From Prevotella sp. UBA2755 (GTDB lineage Bacteria; Bacteroidota; Bacteroidia; Bacteroidales; Bacteroidaceae), in contig DEJF01000072.1 of the NCBI GenBank assembly GCA_002353225.1, positions 1-37,581 of the forward strand: a stretch of DNA of 37,581 bases, read 5' to 3'. Of this stretch, positions 13,661 to 22,817 are shown piece by piece; position 1 is the stretch's first letter; each line of letters opens with the position of its first letter. The notes under the pieces are model-generated. The model was not told the DNA's origin. It did no database searches and saw nothing but the letters and a program-made list of their open reading frames with translations. The position numbers and the translations under genes were made by a program.

Positions 13661-16339
13661 GTTCGCTAACTCAATGACTTTATCAACGGCAGCACTGAGA
13701 CCATCGACATTCTTACCGCCAGCCTGAGCGAAGTGGGGTTGGCCGCCACCACCTCCCTGAATGAGTTTGGCAGCCTCACGAACCATCTGTCCGGCATTCA
13801 GACCGTGGTCGCTCACCATGTCGTCGCTCATCATGATGGAGAGTTGGGGCTTGTTGTTGTCGTGAGAGCCAATGACACAGAGGAGGGAACCTTCGACGGC
13901 AGCGCGTACTTTAAAGGCAAGGTCCTTGGCAGCGGCAGGTGCCATAGGCAGTACGGTAGTGATGACCGTCACACCATTGACCATCCGTGCTTTCTCCACC
14001 ATTCTCTGGGCGGCACGCTCCACAGCCTGAGCCTGGAAACCTTCAATCTCCTTCTTCATGTGGTCGTGCTCCTCGATGTATCTCTGGATAACACCCTGCA
14101 AGTCCTTAGCATTGTTGAAGAACGACTTGATATTCTTCAGGATGTCTTCCATCTGGTAGAGACGCTCCTCGCAGTCCTGACCAGTAGTAGCCTCTATACG
14201 GCGGATTCCGGCGGCAACACTGCTCTCGGCGATAATCTTGAAGAATCCGATACGACCAGTGGAAGTGGCATGAATACCACCGCAGAACTCACAGGACGGT
14301 CCGAAGCGTACCACACGTACCTTATCACCATATTTCTCTCCGAAGAGGGCGATGGCACCGAGTTTCTTTGCCTCGTCGAATGGTACGTCACGATGCTCGT
14401 CGATATGGATGTCCTGACGAATCATGTCGTTGACCATACGCTCTACCTGACGAAGTTGATCATCAGAGACTTTCTCGAAGTGGGAGAAGTCGAAGCGCAG
14501 GGTGTCAGGACTGACGAACGAACCCTTCTGTTCTACGTGGTCACCTAAGATCTGCTTCAACGCATAGTCGAGCAGGTGGGTAGCGGTATGGTTGGCAGCA
14601 GAGGCGTTACGCTTGTCCGTATCCACACATGCCATGAACTCCGCAGAGGGGTCTTTCGGCAACTGCTTCACGATGTGTACGCTCTGGTTATTCTCACGTT
14701 TGGTATCAATGATCTCCACCGTCTCATTCTCGTTGACGAGCACACCGCAGTCACCAACCTGTCCACCCATCTCACCATAGAATGGTGTGGCATCGAGCAC
14801 CAACTCATAGAACTCGTTCTTCTTCTGGGTCACCTTACGGTAGCGCAGGATATGACAGTTATATTCTGTATAGTCGTAGCCTACGAACTGCTGTTCTGTG
14901 GTGGCGATGTCATCGCCACATACATTCACCCAGTCGCTATTCTCGACGGCAGCGGCATTACGGGCACGCTCCTTCTGTTTCTGCATCTCCACATTAAACT
15001 GCTCCTCGTCAACGGTAAAGCCGTTCTCACGACAAATCAGTTCTGTCAGGTCGAGGGGGAATCCATATGTGTCGAACAGACGGAAAGCCTGAACACCATC
15101 CAACTGTCTCTTACCCTCTGCCTTCAACTGATCCATTGCCTCGTTCAACATGTTGATACCCTTGTCGAGGGTACGCAGGAAAGAATCCTCCTCTTCCTTG
15201 ATGACCTTGGTGATCAGGGTCTGCTGTGCCTTCAACTCGGGGAAGGCATCACCCATCTCATGAACAAGGGTTGGGATGAGTTTGTAGAGGAAACCGTCCT
15301 TCTGTCCGAGGAACGTGTAAGCATAACGAACGGCACGGCGCAGGATGCGACGGATGACATAACCAGCCTTGGCATTGCTGGGCAACTGTCCGTCGGCAAT
15401 CGAGAAAGCGACAGCACGCAAGTGGTCGGCACAGACACGCATGGCGACATTGATTTTCTCTTGCTCGGAGTCTTCGGAGTTCTCAGAGTGTTCCGATTCC
15501 TCAAACGTCATGTATTTCAGTCCTGTGATGTCCTGCTCGGTCTTGATGATGGGCTGGAACACATCGGTATCGTAGTTGGAGTGCTTACCCTGCATCATAC
15601 GGACGAGACGCTCGAAGCCCATACCTGTGTCGATGACGTTCATGGAGAGTTTCTCCAACGAGCCGTCAGCCTTGCGGTTGAACTGCATGAATACGAGGTT
15701 CCAGATCTCGATGACCTGTGGGTCGTCCTGGTTGACGAGTTCACGACCGGTCTTGCCAGAGGCAGCCTTCTGCTCAGGTGTACGGGAGTCCACATGAATC
15801 TCGGAGCAGGGACCACAGGGACCTGTGTCACCCATCTCCCAGAAGTTATCGTGCTTATTGCCATTGATGATATGATCCTCAGGAACATGCTTTGCCCAGT
15901 ATTTCGCAGCCTCGTCATCACGAGGGATGTTCTCCTCAGGAGAGCCCTCGAAGACAGTGACATACAAATCCTCAGGGTTCAGTTTCAGTACATCCACCAG
16001 ATACTCCCAAGCCATATCGATGGCACCCTCTTTGAAGTAGTCACCGAACGACCAGTTGCCGAGCATCTCGAACATGGTGTGGTGATAGGTGTCATGACCT
16101 ACCTCCTCCAAGTCGTTATGCTTACCACTGACACGCAGACACTTCTGGGTATCGGCACGGCGGCGTGGCTCCGGGTCACGGGTTCCCAATATAATATCCT
16201 TCCACTGGTTCATTCCCGCATTGGTGAACATCAGTGTGGGGTCATCCTTAATTACCATCGGGGCAGAAGGCACGATAGCATGCTGTTTCTGCTCGAAAAA
16301 CTTCTTAAACGATTCACGAATCTCGTTGGCTGTCATCAT
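13655..16339 (-). CDS. alaS: Alanyl-tRNA synthetase
   Basis: The 894-residue protein charges tRNA(Ala). It starts with the family signature (TANEIRESFKKFFEQKQH), followed by the class II core with MFTNAGMNQWKD and the HHTMFEMLGNWSFGDYFKE motif. The editing domain carries the HTATHLL zinc motif near residue 585 and CEFCGGIHA near 683, where most family members have CGGTH. The C-terminal DHHA1 part ends with the glycine run GGGGGQPHFAQAGG. The start could be either of two adjacent ATG codons (16339 or 16336). A strong promoter lies at 16372-16402. The antisense strand holds a long open frame of no coding value. Confidence 0.97.
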   Translation of the reverse strand: MMTANEIRESFKKFFEQKQHAIVPSAPMVIKDDPTLMFTNAGMNQWKDIILGTRDPEPRRRADTQKCLRVSGKHNDLEEVGHDTYHHTMFEMLGNWSFGDYFKEGAIDMAWEYLVDVLKLNPEDLYVTVFEGSPEENIPRDDEAAKYWAKHVPEDHIINGNKHDNFWEMGDTGPCGPCSEIHVDSRTPEQKAASGKTGRELVNQDDPQVIEIWNLVFMQFNRKADGSLEKLSMNVIDTGMGFERLVRMMQGKHSNYDTDVFQPIIKTEQDITGLKYMTFEESEHSENSEDSEQEKINVAMRVCADHLRAVAFSIADGQLPSNAKAGYVIRRILRRAVRYAYTFLGQKDGFLYKLIPTLVHEMGDAFPELKAQQTLITKVIKEEEDSFLRTLDKGINMLNEAMDQLKAEGKRQLDGVQAFRLFDTYGFPLDLTELICRENGFTVDEEQFNVEMQKQKERARNAAAVENSDWVNVCGDDIATTEQQFVGYDYTEYNCHILRYRKVTQKKNEFYELVLDATPFYGEMGGQVGDCGVLVNENETVEIIDTKRENNQSVHIVKQLPKDPSAEFMACVDTDKRNASAANHTATHLLDYALKQILGDHVEQKGSFVSPDTLRFDFSHFEKVSDDQLRQVERMVNDMIRQDIHIDEHRDVPFDEAKKLGAIALFGEKYGDKVRVVRFGPSCEFCGGIHATSTGRIGFFKIIAESSVAAGIRRIEATTGQDCEERLYQMEDILKNIKSFFNNAKDLQGVIQRYIEEHDHMKKEIEGFQAQAVERAAQRMVEKARMVNGVTVITTVLPMAPAAAKDLAFKVRAAVEGSLLCVIGSHDNNKPQLSIMMSDDMVSDHGLNAGQMVREAAKLIQGGGGGQPHFAQAGGKNVDGLSAAVDKVIELANL

Positions 16340-16371
16340 ATTTCTTATTACTTATTTTTCTTTAAACGCTG

Positions 16372-16402
16372 CAAAATTAAAAAAAATCGGGCAAATCGCA
16401 AA
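16372..16402 (-). promoter_or_regulatory. Promoter of alaS
   Basis: On the minus strand TTTG (16402-16399), 19 nt and TAATTTTG (16379-16372) match the consensus in both boxes. The -33 box lies in the loop of the terminator of the preceding GH2 gene. Confidence 0.7.
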
Positions 16403-16414
16403 GTATTTGCCCGA
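16387..16414 (-). terminator. Terminator of the GH43-GH2 minus-strand operon
   Basis: On the minus strand TCGGGCAAAT, an 8-nt loop and ATTTGCCCGA form a 10-bp stem followed by TTTTTTTT. It lies 22 nt after the GH2 stop. It is a textbook Rho-independent terminator. Confidence 0.88.
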
Positions 16415-16436
16415 CTTTTATCTATTTGGTATATCC

Positions 16437-18893
16437 TTATTGCACTGACTGGATATTAATACTGCCACTCTTGAGCCCGTCAGCAGTACACTGCAACTGG
16501 ATATTACCTGCTTGACGCTCACTTTGAATCAGTATCTGCGCATACCCGTTGAAAGCAGGAATACTGAACTCCTTGCAGTCTTTGTTCTTAGGATGGTCGG
16601 CACCCAGATAGGAGGGGTCACCATTCCCTGCACCGATGATACGTCCATTACCTTCTAAACGGAATTTGAGCATCGGACAAGCATCTGGCACGAAGCGGTT
16701 CTTGGCATCTCTTAGTTCTATCGTCACCACAGCGACATCCCGTCCGTCGGCAGAGATGGTTGAGCGATTGCTCGTTGCGATAATCTTGTCGGCTGGTTTG
16801 GTGGTCTCTAACGTCTCGGTGAGGATACGCTTCCCGTTCTTATAGCCCGTGGCAACTACCTTACCGGGTTGGTAGACAGCCTTCCATGTCAGGTGTCCGT
16901 TCTTGGGCATCTTCTGACGTCCCAGTTTCTTGCCGTTGACAGTCAGTTCTACCTCATCGCAGTTGCTGTATGCCCACAGGTCTATCTCCTCACCCTCATG
17001 ACCTTGCAGGTTCCAGTGGGGGAAGATATGCAGGGTGGGCTCATCGGTCCACCATGACTTCAGGTACCATGCCTCGTCTTTCCAGAATCCGCAGTAGTCG
17101 AGGATACCGAACTCGGAGTCGTGGGCTGGATATTCCAGCGGGTTAGGTTCACCACGGTAGTCGAAACCAGTCCAGTAGAAGAGTCCTGCAGCCCATGGAC
17201 GGTCAGCATAGAACCGCCAGCCACGCTCGATACGGTTTACCGTTCCGTCCTTGTCGGCACTGAGGTTCATGGAGCGCATGTGTCCTGGTACCTTTGGATC
17301 GTCGAAGTAAACACCACGTGTACCACAACCTGTCGTCTCCTCCGTACCTACGATCTTCCAAGTGAGATTATTCTTCTTGCGATTGTCGACATCATTCTGG
17401 AGGATATAATTAAAGCCCACCACATCGAGTCCTTTGATCATTTCGGAACCTCCTGCATTGGCGATAGTAGAATGGCGGGTGGGGTCGAGCAGTTTCGTAT
17501 ATTCCCTCATTGCGGCAGCGATACGAGTACCTTGGATGGTGTTCTCCATACCCCATTCCTCGTTGCCATCACTCCAGAGGATAATGGAAGGATGGTTGCG
17601 GTCACGCTTGATCATATTCTCCAACAGGCGCAGGTGCTCTGTATTGATACCCGTCAGGCGGTTCTCGTCAATGACGAGGATACCCTCACGGTCGCAGATG
17701 TCAAGGAGTGCTGGTGTCATAGGGTTATGAGAGGCACGATAGGCGTTACAACCGAACTTCTTCAGTTGCTGGATGCGCCATGCCTGTAACGCATCAGGGA
17801 TGGCAGCACCCACACCAGCATGGTCTTGGTGCATATTGACACCCTTCAGTTCCATAGGTTTGCCATTCAGCAGGAAACCCTTCTCGGCATCGAAGGAGAC
17901 CTCACGGAAACCAGTCGTCGTAGTATAGACATCGGTCACCTGTCCATTCACCTTAATGGTCGTCTCTACCTGATAGAGGTATGGATCCGTCGTGCTCCAC
18001 AGATGAGGATTATTGAATGTCAGTTGCTGCTTGCAACCACTTGTCTGCTTACCTTGCAAGTCAAGGGTGGCAGCGGTGGCTTTTCCCACCTCTTTGCCGT
18101 CAGCGTCCAACAAACGTTGTTCTACCTGGCAAGATTGACCTTCCAAGGTGTTGTTGTGAATCTCCGTGTCGATATGGACGACGGCTTTGTCGTACGGTGC
18201 CTTCAGGTCGGCATATACGAAAGTACCGAAGGGAGCCACGCTGACCTTTCCCGTCTTTACCAGCCAGGCATCGCGATAGATGCCGGCACCCTCATAGAAC
18301 CAGCCTTCCTCCAAGGTTGCATCGGCACGGACACAGATGAGGTTGTCACCACCGTAGTTCACATATTCTGTCACGTCATATACCTGAGTAGCATAACCGC
18401 TGGGTTCTGTACCCATATAAAAACCATTGAACCACACACGGGCATTGCGGAAGATGCCATCGAACTGCAAATAATACCTGTAGGGCAATTCTTCAATTTT
18501 TCCATCCTTCAATTCTTCAATTCTAATCGTCTTCCGATACCATCCCACACTGGTCTCAGGATATTTGTAGCCCACCGTCTTATAGCCGTGGGAATGACTT
18601 GCCTTCTGGGCATAGGGTAAGGTGGTTACCCAGTCGTGAGGCACTCGTACCTCCTCCCATTTCGAGTCGTCAAACTTGGAGGAATAAGGACCCTCATTGT
18701 GGATTGAGTTCGCTTTCGTCAGGTAGTTAAAATACTCTGTACCGCACCCGAAGTCCTTGGCTGGGTCAGACGCGTTACCAAAGGCGAACTTCCAGCCCTC
18801 GTCCAGTCGGATCATCTCTCTTACGTTTTGTGCGTTCAAGGTAGCAATGCCTATCCAGACAAAAGCCACCGTCATCAGTCTTCTTAGGTTCAT
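16437..18893 (-). CDS. Glycoside hydrolase family 2, probable beta-galactosidase
   Basis: The 818-residue protein has a signal peptide (cleavage after TLNAQ, about 22). The sugar-binding jelly roll spans about 25-215, with WYRK and the FDGIFRNARVWFNG motif. An immunoglobulin-like domain runs to about 325, followed by the TIM barrel. The acid/base is E445 in SDGNEEW and the nucleophile is probably E518 in VGTEETTG. From about 640 come the DUF4982-like and immunoglobulin-like domains usual in Bacteroidota beta-galactosidases. GH2 also contains beta-mannosidases and beta-glucuronidases, so the sugar is inferred. It is the last gene of the minus-strand operon, 14 nt after GH97, and would act in the periplasm on oligosaccharides released by GH26. 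Confidence 0.85.
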   Translation of the reverse strand: MNLRRLMTVAFVWIGIATLNAQNVREMIRLDEGWKFAFGNASDPAKDFGCGTEYFNYLTKANSIHNEGPYSSKFDDSKWEEVRVPHDWVTTLPYAQKASHSHGYKTVGYKYPETSVGWYRKTIRIEELKDGKIEELPYRYYLQFDGIFRNARVWFNGFYMGTEPSGYATQVYDVTEYVNYGGDNLICVRADATLEEGWFYEGAGIYRDAWLVKTGKVSVAPFGTFVYADLKAPYDKAVVHIDTEIHNNTLEGQSCQVEQRLLDADGKEVGKATAATLDLQGKQTSGCKQQLTFNNPHLWSTTDPYLYQVETTIKVNGQVTDVYTTTTGFREVSFDAEKGFLLNGKPMELKGVNMHQDHAGVGAAIPDALQAWRIQQLKKFGCNAYRASHNPMTPALLDICDREGILVIDENRLTGINTEHLRLLENMIKRDRNHPSIILWSDGNEEWGMENTIQGTRIAAAMREYTKLLDPTRHSTIANAGGSEMIKGLDVVGFNYILQNDVDNRKKNNLTWKIVGTEETTGCGTRGVYFDDPKVPGHMRSMNLSADKDGTVNRIERGWRFYADRPWAAGLFYWTGFDYRGEPNPLEYPAHDSEFGILDYCGFWKDEAWYLKSWWTDEPTLHIFPHWNLQGHEGEEIDLWAYSNCDEVELTVNGKKLGRQKMPKNGHLTWKAVYQPGKVVATGYKNGKRILTETLETTKPADKIIATSNRSTISADGRDVAVVTIELRDAKNRFVPDACPMLKFRLEGNGRIIGAGNGDPSYLGADHPKNKDCKEFSIPAFNGYAQILIQSERQAGNIQLQCTADGLKSGSINIQSVQ

Positions 18894-18907
18894 ATAATTG
18901 GTTTTAG

Positions 18908-21190
18908 TTATTTAGCGAGAAGTGATATCGCAAAGCCACCGCCTGCAGCCTCGGTCAGTTTTAGCGTATCACCAGCCTTTACCACTTTCTTGGTGATAAC
19001 GTAAGCCTTCGGGTTCTTCTCATAATGGGCATCCTTGGCATCGGCATAGATGGTACAATCGTACTTCTTGCCCTTATCGAGGAAGTCGAGTTTGATGACA
19101 CTCTGGTGACCGTTCTCGTCACACTTGCCACCGATAAACCAGTTATCCGTCCCTTTAGCCTTACGAGCCACGGTGATATAGTCAGCAGGCTCTGCCTCTA
19201 AGTATTTGGAGTCATCCCAGTCGCAGGCGACATCACGGATAAACTGGAAGGCGTCATCGAAGCGCTCGTAGTTCTCGGGAAGGTCGGCAGCCATCTGCAG
19301 CGGTGAGTACATTGTGACATAGAGGGCGAGTTGTCCGGCAAGGGTCGTGCGAACCCATGAGGTGTTTTTGCTCCATGTAGAGAGTTGTGTCTCGAAGATA
19401 CCAGGGGTATAGTCCATCGGACCACCTTGCAGACGGGTGAACGGCAGGATACAGGTATGGTCAGGACGGTTGCCGCCAAAAGCCTCGTATTCTGTGCCAC
19501 GCGCGCTCTCTCCACCAACCAGATTAGGATAGGTACGGCAGAGTCCTGTGGGACGTGTCGCCTCATGCGAGTTCACCATGATATGGTGCTTTGCAGCCTC
19601 TCTGATGACATACAGGTAGTGGTTGTTCATCGATTGGGAGTAGTGATGGTCGCCGCGAGGGATAATGTCACCCACATAGCCCGTCTTCACAGCATCGTAG
19701 CCGTATTTGTTCATCAGTTCATACGCCTCTTTGATATGTCGCTCATAGTTCTGTGTAGAACTACTGGTCTCATGGTGCATCAGAATCTTTACACCCTTGG
19801 AGTGCGCATAGTCGTTCAGCATCTTAATGTCGAAGTCGGGGTAGGGTGTCACGAAGTCGAACACGTCACGTTTCCAGTGGTTCGCCCAGTCTTCCCAACC
19901 GACATTCCAGCCTTCTACCAATACTTCATCAAGTCCGTTCTTAGCAGCGAAGTCTATATAGCGTTTCACCTTCTCGTTATTAGCGGCATGTCGTCCGTGA
20001 GGCTTCACGCTGTTCCAGTCAATCTGGTCGAGTCTGATGCTGGGGAAGTCGTCAGTGTAGTGCCAGTTCGACTTACCCACAATCATCTCCCACCATACAC
20101 CACAGTATTTGGTGGGGTGAATCCAACTGGTGTCTTCTATCTTACAAGGCTCATTGAGATTGAGGATGAGGTTAGAGGCAAGCATGTCACGTGCATCGTC
20201 GCTGACCATTACCGTGCGCCAAGGTGTCTCACAGGGTGTCTGCATCGCACCCTTCAGTCCTGTGGCATCAGGTGTTAGGTGACTGATGAAAGTAAGGGGT
20301 GCTGGCAGTGGGTAAGGTGATGGTTTGGGATTCGGCGTGCAGGCATTACTGCCGCCTCCCAGTTTTGTCGACAATGCTTTGGTCTGTGCGTCAACCAGTT
20401 CGAGGTGCATTGTCGCATAGTCGAGACAAGCCGCCTCATGGATATTGATATAGAGTCCGTCATCGGTCCTCATCTGCAAGGAGGTCTGTACACCTGTTGG
20501 CGAGAAGACAGCGACAGAGGAGTTATCCCAGTTCACTGCTTCTTTCATTCGTCCACGAATCTCAGAAAGTCTCGTCTCTTGTGTCTCTTGCTCCTGTGTG
20601 TCGTAGTCGCCAGGCAACCACCATGCGGTGTGGTCGCCAGCCATAGCGAACTCCGTATGCTCATCCTTGATAAGGAAATAATTCAACTCCTGCTGTTGAG
20701 GGAACTCATAACGGAAACCGATACCATCGTCATATACACGGAAACGGATGATGATCACTCGGATTTGCGGTTCCACCCACATCCCTTTGGTATTGGGGTC
20801 CTTAGGGTAGTGCTTCTTCTCTAACTGCTGTTCGAGCGTAACCGTATATTCATTATAATGATTACGGATATCCTTGGTCTCGCCCCACACAGGCTGCCAT
20901 GTCTCGTCGAAAGATGTCACCTTCTCGTCCTTGATAGTGAAGTGGTCCATCAGGTCGGTCTCCTCCATCCCTTTGGACGCATGTTTGTCCTTGGCAAGTT
21001 CCAACCCCAACCTACTTGGCTTCACCACATCCTTACCCTTATAGGTTAGTGAGTACATGGCACATCCTTGATTGATATTAAAGGTGAGTTCCAGATTACC
21101 GTTGGGTGACTTTACCGACCCTGCCATTCCTGGCATTGCGGACATCGCCAGCATGGCAGCAGCGATAAGCATTCTTTTTAATTTAATCAT
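18908..21190 (-). CDS. Glycoside hydrolase family 97, SusB-like inverting type
   Basis: The 760-residue protein has a signal peptide (MIKLKRMLIAAAMLAMSAMPGMAG). The N-terminal beta-sandwich is followed by a TIM barrel with VEGWNVGWEDW (E426), VNSHEATRP (E543) and GGESARGTEYE (E561). These glutamates follow the SusB-type, calcium-dependent inverting alpha-glucosidase pattern, not the retaining alpha-galactosidase branch, which replaces them. I chose the start at 21190: the longer frame adds 19 residues without a signal peptide, and the promoter at 21225-21256 would fall inside it. An unusual proline-rich insert (NACTPNPKPSPYPLP and neighbours) interrupts the sandwich at about residues 280-304. 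The role in this locus is unclear: possibly trimming alpha-linked glucose or galactose. Confidence 0.88.
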   Translation of the reverse strand: MIKLKRMLIAAAMLAMSAMPGMAGSVKSPNGNLELTFNINQGCAMYSLTYKGKDVVKPSRLGLELAKDKHASKGMEETDLMDHFTIKDEKVTSFDETWQPVWGETKDIRNHYNEYTVTLEQQLEKKHYPKDPNTKGMWVEPQIRVIIIRFRVYDDGIGFRYEFPQQQELNYFLIKDEHTEFAMAGDHTAWWLPGDYDTQEQETQETRLSEIRGRMKEAVNWDNSSVAVFSPTGVQTSLQMRTDDGLYINIHEAACLDYATMHLELVDAQTKALSTKLGGGSNACTPNPKPSPYPLPAPLTFISHLTPDATGLKGAMQTPCETPWRTVMVSDDARDMLASNLILNLNEPCKIEDTSWIHPTKYCGVWWEMIVGKSNWHYTDDFPSIRLDQIDWNSVKPHGRHAANNEKVKRYIDFAAKNGLDEVLVEGWNVGWEDWANHWKRDVFDFVTPYPDFDIKMLNDYAHSKGVKILMHHETSSSTQNYERHIKEAYELMNKYGYDAVKTGYVGDIIPRGDHHYSQSMNNHYLYVIREAAKHHIMVNSHEATRPTGLCRTYPNLVGGESARGTEYEAFGGNRPDHTCILPFTRLQGGPMDYTPGIFETQLSTWSKNTSWVRTTLAGQLALYVTMYSPLQMAADLPENYERFDDAFQFIRDVACDWDDSKYLEAEPADYITVARKAKGTDNWFIGGKCDENGHQSVIKLDFLDKGKKYDCTIYADAKDAHYEKNPKAYVITKKVVKAGDTLKLTEAAGGGFAISLLAK

Positions 21191-21224
21191 ATTACGATGT
21201 CTTAGGTGTTTAAAAATCTGATTG

Positions 21225-21256
21225 CAAATATAGGAAAAATCCGTCAACGCTGCAAG
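21225..21256 (-). promoter_or_regulatory. Internal promoter before GH97
   Basis: On the minus strand TATATTTG (21232-21225) fits the -7 box, and CTTG (21256-21253), one mismatch from TTTG, lies 20 nt upstream within the end of the GH26 gene. It would allow GH97 and GH2 to be transcribed apart from the first three genes. Confidence 0.5.
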
Positions 21257-22815
21257 GAATGATACATTATTTTACCTCCTCTGATGTACAATCCTTTGCA
21301 CGGAATCTCAGAAAGTTGACGACCTTGGAGATCATAGATGTCCTGACAGGTATTGTTACTGACCTTAGGATTCCTTACGGTGGTATATGCATCCCATCCG
21401 GCAGATAAGTCCTCAAGGGTGACGATGCGGTCGTCGTTCATACACTTTCTCCATTCTTCCTTACTGGTCTTATTGACAAAATTTCCGCCCCATGTCTGAT
21501 ACCACGGCATCCACCATGACCAGACAGCCTCCTCGGCAAATTCCTTGTCGATATCAGGTATGGGACCGTTTTCTGATAAGGCGAGAATCTTCGTCCCTCC
21601 TGTGAGTTTCTTGAGTTTGTCAAACAGGATGTAGTTGCTGGAATAGTCGTAATCTGCATTATAGATATCCGCTGAGACGACATCATAATAGGCTTCACCA
21701 GGATTCCAGTCTTGGTCGTACTCCCCTGCGTTCCATACCCAGATGACATTATGCACTCCTTTGACATTCACCATCTCTTCAAAGATTAAGCGGTAGAGTT
21801 TCTTGAAAGGCTCTGCTCCTTCTCGTCCCCACCAGAACCAACCTCCACTTGCCTCATGGAGTGGACGGAAGATACAGGCGATGCCCGCATCCTGTAACTC
21901 TAGGAAATAGTCGGCAATAACGTCAATGTCCTTGATGATATTCTGATAGAGGGACGAGGAGGTGTTCCATGTGCCATCGGTTTTCATGGCATTGGAGATC
22001 TTCATGTAACATCTGTCGGTGTAGAACTCATTGGTGTTCCGACTGGGGTCACGCCAGTGCCAGGTAAAGGCTGGAATACCTCCACGCTTGTAGGTGTCTT
22101 TTACCAGTCTGATGACCGCATTCGTATATGACATTGACCAATAGTCGTCCTCATTGGCACCTGTGGTGTTCATAAAGTCAAAACCGATAAGTGCCGGATA
22201 TTTACCTGAGGCTTGGTAGACTGCCTTCACGTCATTATGCTGGGTCACGTCTCCGTTTGCTGACGACATGTCACCAGTCATGATACCAGAAATGGTCTTT
22301 TTCCCGAAATTGTTATAGAGGAAGGCATAAATCTTCTTGGCACTCTCCGTGGCATTCTGGTCAACAGGTGCCGATGCGATATTGAATGGCAGTGCGTCAG
22401 TACTCTTCTCTATGCGGATATAGTCGATACGGAACCATGTCCAGAATGGGGTGATGACGATGGCGTTCTCTCCTTGATTCATGAAGTAGTTGCCCACAGC
22501 CGTCTCTCCCTTCCCCTTGGTCAGGAAAGTACCGCTGCTGCCGTTCACGGAAAGTTTCACAGACTTGTCGCCATACAGACCGTCATAGCCCACATAGACG
22601 GTATACTTCCCCTTTGCCGTGTTATTATATTTAAAGGTGATACGGGCATCATCCTTGGTGATCTCAAGAGCCTTCCCTCCCGAGTACTTGCTGTCCTGGG
22701 TCAATGTGCAGTTGACGTAACTGGCATTCTCAGCCTCCAGTTTGGCATTGCTCTGTGCGAGAGCGATTTGAAAACAGCCCAACAACACAGGTAGCAGGAA
22801 TAGTAGTTTACGCAT
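21244..22815 (-). CDS. Glycoside hydrolase family 26 endo-beta-mannanase with CBM35
   Basis: The 523-residue protein has a signal peptide to about residue 21, a CBM35-like beta-sandwich (about 24-137, ending WTWFRIDYIRIEK) and a GH26 barrel (about 150-480). The acid/base is E321 in RPLHEASGGWFWWG and the nucleophile is E415 in LALSENGPIPD, both hallmarks of the family. GH26 enzymes mainly cut beta-1,4-mannan, glucomannan or galactomannan; a few act on other beta-glycans. Some CBM35 modules bind mannan and others glucuronic acid, which matters given the GH115 in the same locus. The C-terminus has the YDLQGRQL...GLYIRGGK tail common in Prevotella secreted proteins. It starts 2 nt after... the GH27 stop, so the two are translated from one message. 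Confidence 0.9.
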   Translation of the reverse strand: MRKLLFLLPVLLGCFQIALAQSNAKLEAENASYVNCTLTQDSKYSGGKALEITKDDARITFKYNNTAKGKYTVYVGYDGLYGDKSVKLSVNGSSGTFLTKGKGETAVGNYFMNQGENAIVITPFWTWFRIDYIRIEKSTDALPFNIASAPVDQNATESAKKIYAFLYNNFGKKTISGIMTGDMSSANGDVTQHNDVKAVYQASGKYPALIGFDFMNTTGANEDDYWSMSYTNAVIRLVKDTYKRGGIPAFTWHWRDPSRNTNEFYTDRCYMKISNAMKTDGTWNTSSSLYQNIIKDIDVIADYFLELQDAGIACIFRPLHEASGGWFWWGREGAEPFKKLYRLIFEEMVNVKGVHNVIWVWNAGEYDQDWNPGEAYYDVVSADIYNADYDYSSNYILFDKLKKLTGGTKILALSENGPIPDIDKEFAEEAVWSWWMPWYQTWGGNFVNKTSKEEWRKCMNDDRIVTLEDLSAGWDAYTTVRNPKVSNNTCQDIYDLQGRQLSEIPCKGLYIRGGKIMYHSLQR

Positions 22816-22817
22816 GG

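Noticed and set aside
14576..16459. Long plus-strand open frame of 627 codons opposite alaS
   Set aside because: It is antisense to a fully conserved alanyl-tRNA synthetase. Its sequence is rich in His, Val and Leu in a pattern that mirrors alaS codons and shows no domain.
17820..18620. Plus-strand open frame of 266 codons opposite the GH2 gene
   Set aside because: Shadow of the GH2 coding strand; no start signal, no motif, and the GH2 frame is intact.
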